DNA from: Paraburkholderia ribeironis
Lineage (GTDB): Bacteria > Pseudomonadota > Gammaproteobacteria > Burkholderiales > Burkholderiaceae
NCBI RefSeq assembly: GCF_900019265.1
Contig: NZ_CYGX02000060.1
Coordinates: forward strand, 55,990-119,989
DNA length: 64,000 bases
Direction: 5' to 3'
The notes below the pieces were generated by a model. It had not been told where the DNA came from, ran no database searches, and saw only the letters and a program-made list of their open reading frames with translations. The position numbers and the translations under genes were made by a program. This document shows, piece by piece, positions 62,462-64,000 of this stretch. Position 1 is the first letter of the stretch; the number at the start of each line of letters is the position of its first letter.

Positions 62462-62778
62462 ACACACTCCTTGTGGATTAAAGCCACCCGGGCGTCGGAA
62501 CCGGTGCGGCAAGTGAGAAGCCGAAGAGTGTAACCCGAAAGGGGCCGGGTTGCAAGATATGCCGTTAGTGCGACGCACGAATCGGGTGTGTTTTCAAGGG
62601 TTTAGGGCGAATCTGCGCAGGCGGGCGGGGGCGTTCGATCCGGCCCGGATGCTTGCCGGATCGGGTTCGCCCTCGATTCGCCCTCGCTTTGCCCTTGCTT
62701 TGCCCGCGATTCGCGCCCACGTTGTGTCGGTCCGAGATCAACGCTCCAGCGCCGCCATCCGACACTCCCTTCGCCCTG
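62462..62778. other. Intergenic region rpsF / anti-sigma gene
   Basis: 317 bp with the rpsF promoter and imperfect repeats of TTCGCCCTCGC-like units near 62665-62715. No gene or terminator recognised. Confidence 0.55.
62527..62555 (-). promoter_or_regulatory. Promoter of the rpsF operon
   Basis: On the minus strand TTGCAA (62555-62550), a 17-bp spacer and TACACT (62532-62527) form a strong sigma70 promoter, about 65 bp upstream of rpsF. Confidence 0.7.
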
Positions 62779-63786
62779 TCAGCCGCTTTCCGTGCGCTCG
62801 CTGCCGCTTTGCAGACGCGCTTTCAGCGCCGCTTGCAGACCGCTCAGCGCATCGGGCGCGGCGTCGCTGACCGCCCACCAGGTCATGCCTTCCGCATCCC
62901 AGTGCGCAATCGAATAGCCGTCATGCCCAAGCGCCGCCGGCGCCGCGCCGTCCATGCCAGCGCCGCCTGACCGGCTCTGCGGAAACACGTACACGTCGAT
63001 CACGTGTTTGTCGTGGCGATACACCAGCACGGCCACCCGTTGATGCCCGACGTAATCGAGGCGCCCGCCCTGCAGCGCAAAGCCGCTCGCCGCCAGGTCC
63101 TCCACAGGCGGCGAATAGTCGAGCCGACCGTTGAACCATGGTTTGACCGTATGCCGGTCCGTCGAAATCACGTCGATGTCGCGCCCCGACATCTGCGCAC
63201 GTACGTGACTCGCAACCAGTTCGTCGGCGAACGGCATGAACTCGGCCGGGCGGCGCAGATTCAGCGCGACGACCGCCACCGCCGCGCACAACGCGACCGC
63301 CAGCGCGGCCATCCAGCCAGGCGCGAGCGCGCGGCTCGCCCCGCCGCCGACCACCACCGGCTGGCCGAAGCCGCCTTGCGGGCCACGCCAGCCGGCCAGC
63401 CACGCGCGCCATGTGAACCGGCGTCGCTGACGCTCACGCGTCTTTGCCGCGGCGTCGGGCGTTTGTGCCGCTTCAGGCGACGCGCCAGTCCCAGCCGTTC
63501 CGGCAGCCCCGGCAGTCCCGGCGGTTCCCGCAGCCGCAAACGAAGCCGCCCCGACAAGCGTCCCCTCGACGGCCGGCAACCCTTCAACGATCCTCGCCCG
63601 CAGCGACTGCGGCGCGCGATGATAAGGCGCCTCCCGCAGCGCGCCGCTCAGCACCCGCAGGCTGTCGCTTTCGCGCCGGCAGGCGTCGCAGCTCCCGATA
63701 TGCTGCTCGACGCGCTGTGCTTGCGGCGCGGACAATTCCTGATCGGCGTTCGCATCGAGGAGCGGCCGTGCTTCGTTACAGTCCAT
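62779..63786 (-). CDS. Membrane anti-sigma factor with zinc-finger (ZAS) domain
   Basis: A 335-aa protein. The N-terminus has the anti-sigma zinc motif H-x3-C-x2-C (His29, Cys33, Cys36 in HIGSCDACRRE). An Ala/Gly/Thr low-complexity linker follows (about residues 85-115), then one membrane helix (GWMAALAVALCAAVAVVAL) and a periplasmic sensor part. It likely holds an ECF sigma factor at the membrane. Its ATG overlaps the 3' end of the upstream gene. Which sigma factor it controls cannot be seen. Confidence 0.82.
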   Translation of the reverse strand: MDCNEARPLLDANADQELSAPQAQRVEQHIGSCDACRRESDSLRVLSGALREAPYHRAPQSLRARIVEGLPAVEGTLVGAASFAAAGTAGTAGAAGTAGTGASPEAAQTPDAAAKTRERQRRRFTWRAWLAGWRGPQGGFGQPVVVGGGASRALAPGWMAALAVALCAAVAVVALNLRRPAEFMPFADELVASHVRAQMSGRDIDVISTDRHTVKPWFNGRLDYSPPVEDLAASGFALQGGRLDYVGHQRVAVLVYRHDKHVIDVYVFPQSRSGGAGMDGAAPAALGHDGYSIAHWDAEGMTWWAVSDAAPDALSGLQAALKARLQSGSERTESG

Positions 63787-64000
63787 CCGGCGTCTCCCTC
63801 GCAGGACCGGCGGCGCTACCGCCGGGAATATTGAGCGGCCGGCCGCTGGCGGACATCCGCAGCGGCGTGACCGTGGCACTGGCCGGCGCGCTCGACGCGC
63901 CGCGAGGCTCGCCGCCGCCCGGTTCGGGTCGGCTGCCGGCCGCCATGCGGGCGTCGTCGGCCGAATCGGCACAAGCGCGCGGCGCGTCGAGCGCGCCGGC
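63776..64000 (-). CDS. C-terminal end of an upstream gene, probably the cognate ECF sigma factor
   Basis: The minus-strand frame from the window edge is open for 74 codons and stops at 63776, overlapping the anti-sigma ATG by 11 bp. The visible part is a low-complexity Gly/Ala/Pro/Arg tail ending RETPDGL, without a domain. Identification as a sigma factor rests only on its coupling to the anti-sigma gene. Confidence 0.4.
   Translation of the reverse strand, partial: AGALDAPRACADSADDARMAAGSRPEPGGGEPRGASSAPASATVTPLRMSASGRPLNIPGGSAAGPARETPDGL

Overview
The window is GC-rich chromosomal DNA of a betaproteobacterium. It is most likely a Burkholderiaceae member of the Paraburkholderia/Burkholderia type. 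This rests on gene order: phaC next to pgeF-rluD-bamD, surE-pcm-nlpD-rpoS, dnaX-ybaB-recR with the 4.5S RNA gene beside dnaX, alaA-hom-thrC-moeA-moaD-moaE, rpsF-priB-rpsR-rplI-dnaB, and an L-Ara4N lipid A cluster whose ArnA is split into two genes. The identification is by recognition of sequence and synteny; no database search was run. No prophage, insertion sequence, integrase, CRISPR array, tRNA or rRNA gene was seen. Almost everything looks like core genome.

Layout. 1-10.4 kb: mostly minus strand, with the 5' end of phaC, pgeF, rluD, divergent bamD, rlmD, a PolB-type 3'-5' exonuclease, and the stress block rpoS, nlpD, pcm, surE. 10.6-16 kb: a quinone oxidoreductase, a three-gene NitT/SsuABC-type importer and a CaiB-type CoA transferase. 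16-20.4 kb: recR, ybaB, dnaX and ffs. 20.9-26.4 kb (plus strand): trxA, rho, a merR-MFS-mtfA unit and rpmE2. 26.5-31.7 kb: a GT-C glycosyltransferase with a MATE exporter, a merR plus carboxymuconolactone decarboxylase pair, and a frameshifted ComEA-like gene. 31.9-36.5 kb: yidB-like gene, clpB with a heat-shock promoter, and an nsrR/truncated haemoglobin divergon. 36.6-43.4 kb: molybdopterin genes and threonine synthesis genes. 43.9-52.2 kb: a Mth938-fold protein, then the complete arn cluster. 52.3-57.5 kb: bcp, phoH, an NlpC/P60 lipoprotein and an atypical SDR. 57.7-64 kb: pit with its DUF47 partner, dnaB, the rplI-rpsR-priB-rpsF operon, and a membrane anti-sigma factor with the tail of its upstream gene.

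How the genes work together. The arn genes form one pathway: UDP-GlcA to UDP-Ara4N (both ArnA parts, ArnB), transfer to undecaprenyl phosphate (ArnC, ArnD), flipping (a single SMR-type subunit) and transfer to lipid A (ArnT). hom and thrC make threonine. moeA, moaD and moaE serve molybdenum cofactor assembly. surE-pcm-nlpD-rpoS is a stationary-phase and envelope unit. The NsrR-like repressor and the haemoglobin form a nitric oxide response pair, with an NsrR-type box between them.

The most interesting observations are regulatory or small in scale. They include a MerR promoter with a 19-bp spacer, a good NsrR box, a sigma32 promoter at clpB, a possible leaderless dnaX, a possible sRNA between bcp and phoH, an SDR that has lost its catalytic triad, a ComEA-like frameshift, and many short tandem repeats (8-16 bp units) in gene gaps and low-complexity protein segments. 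I found no convincing wholly new multi-gene system.
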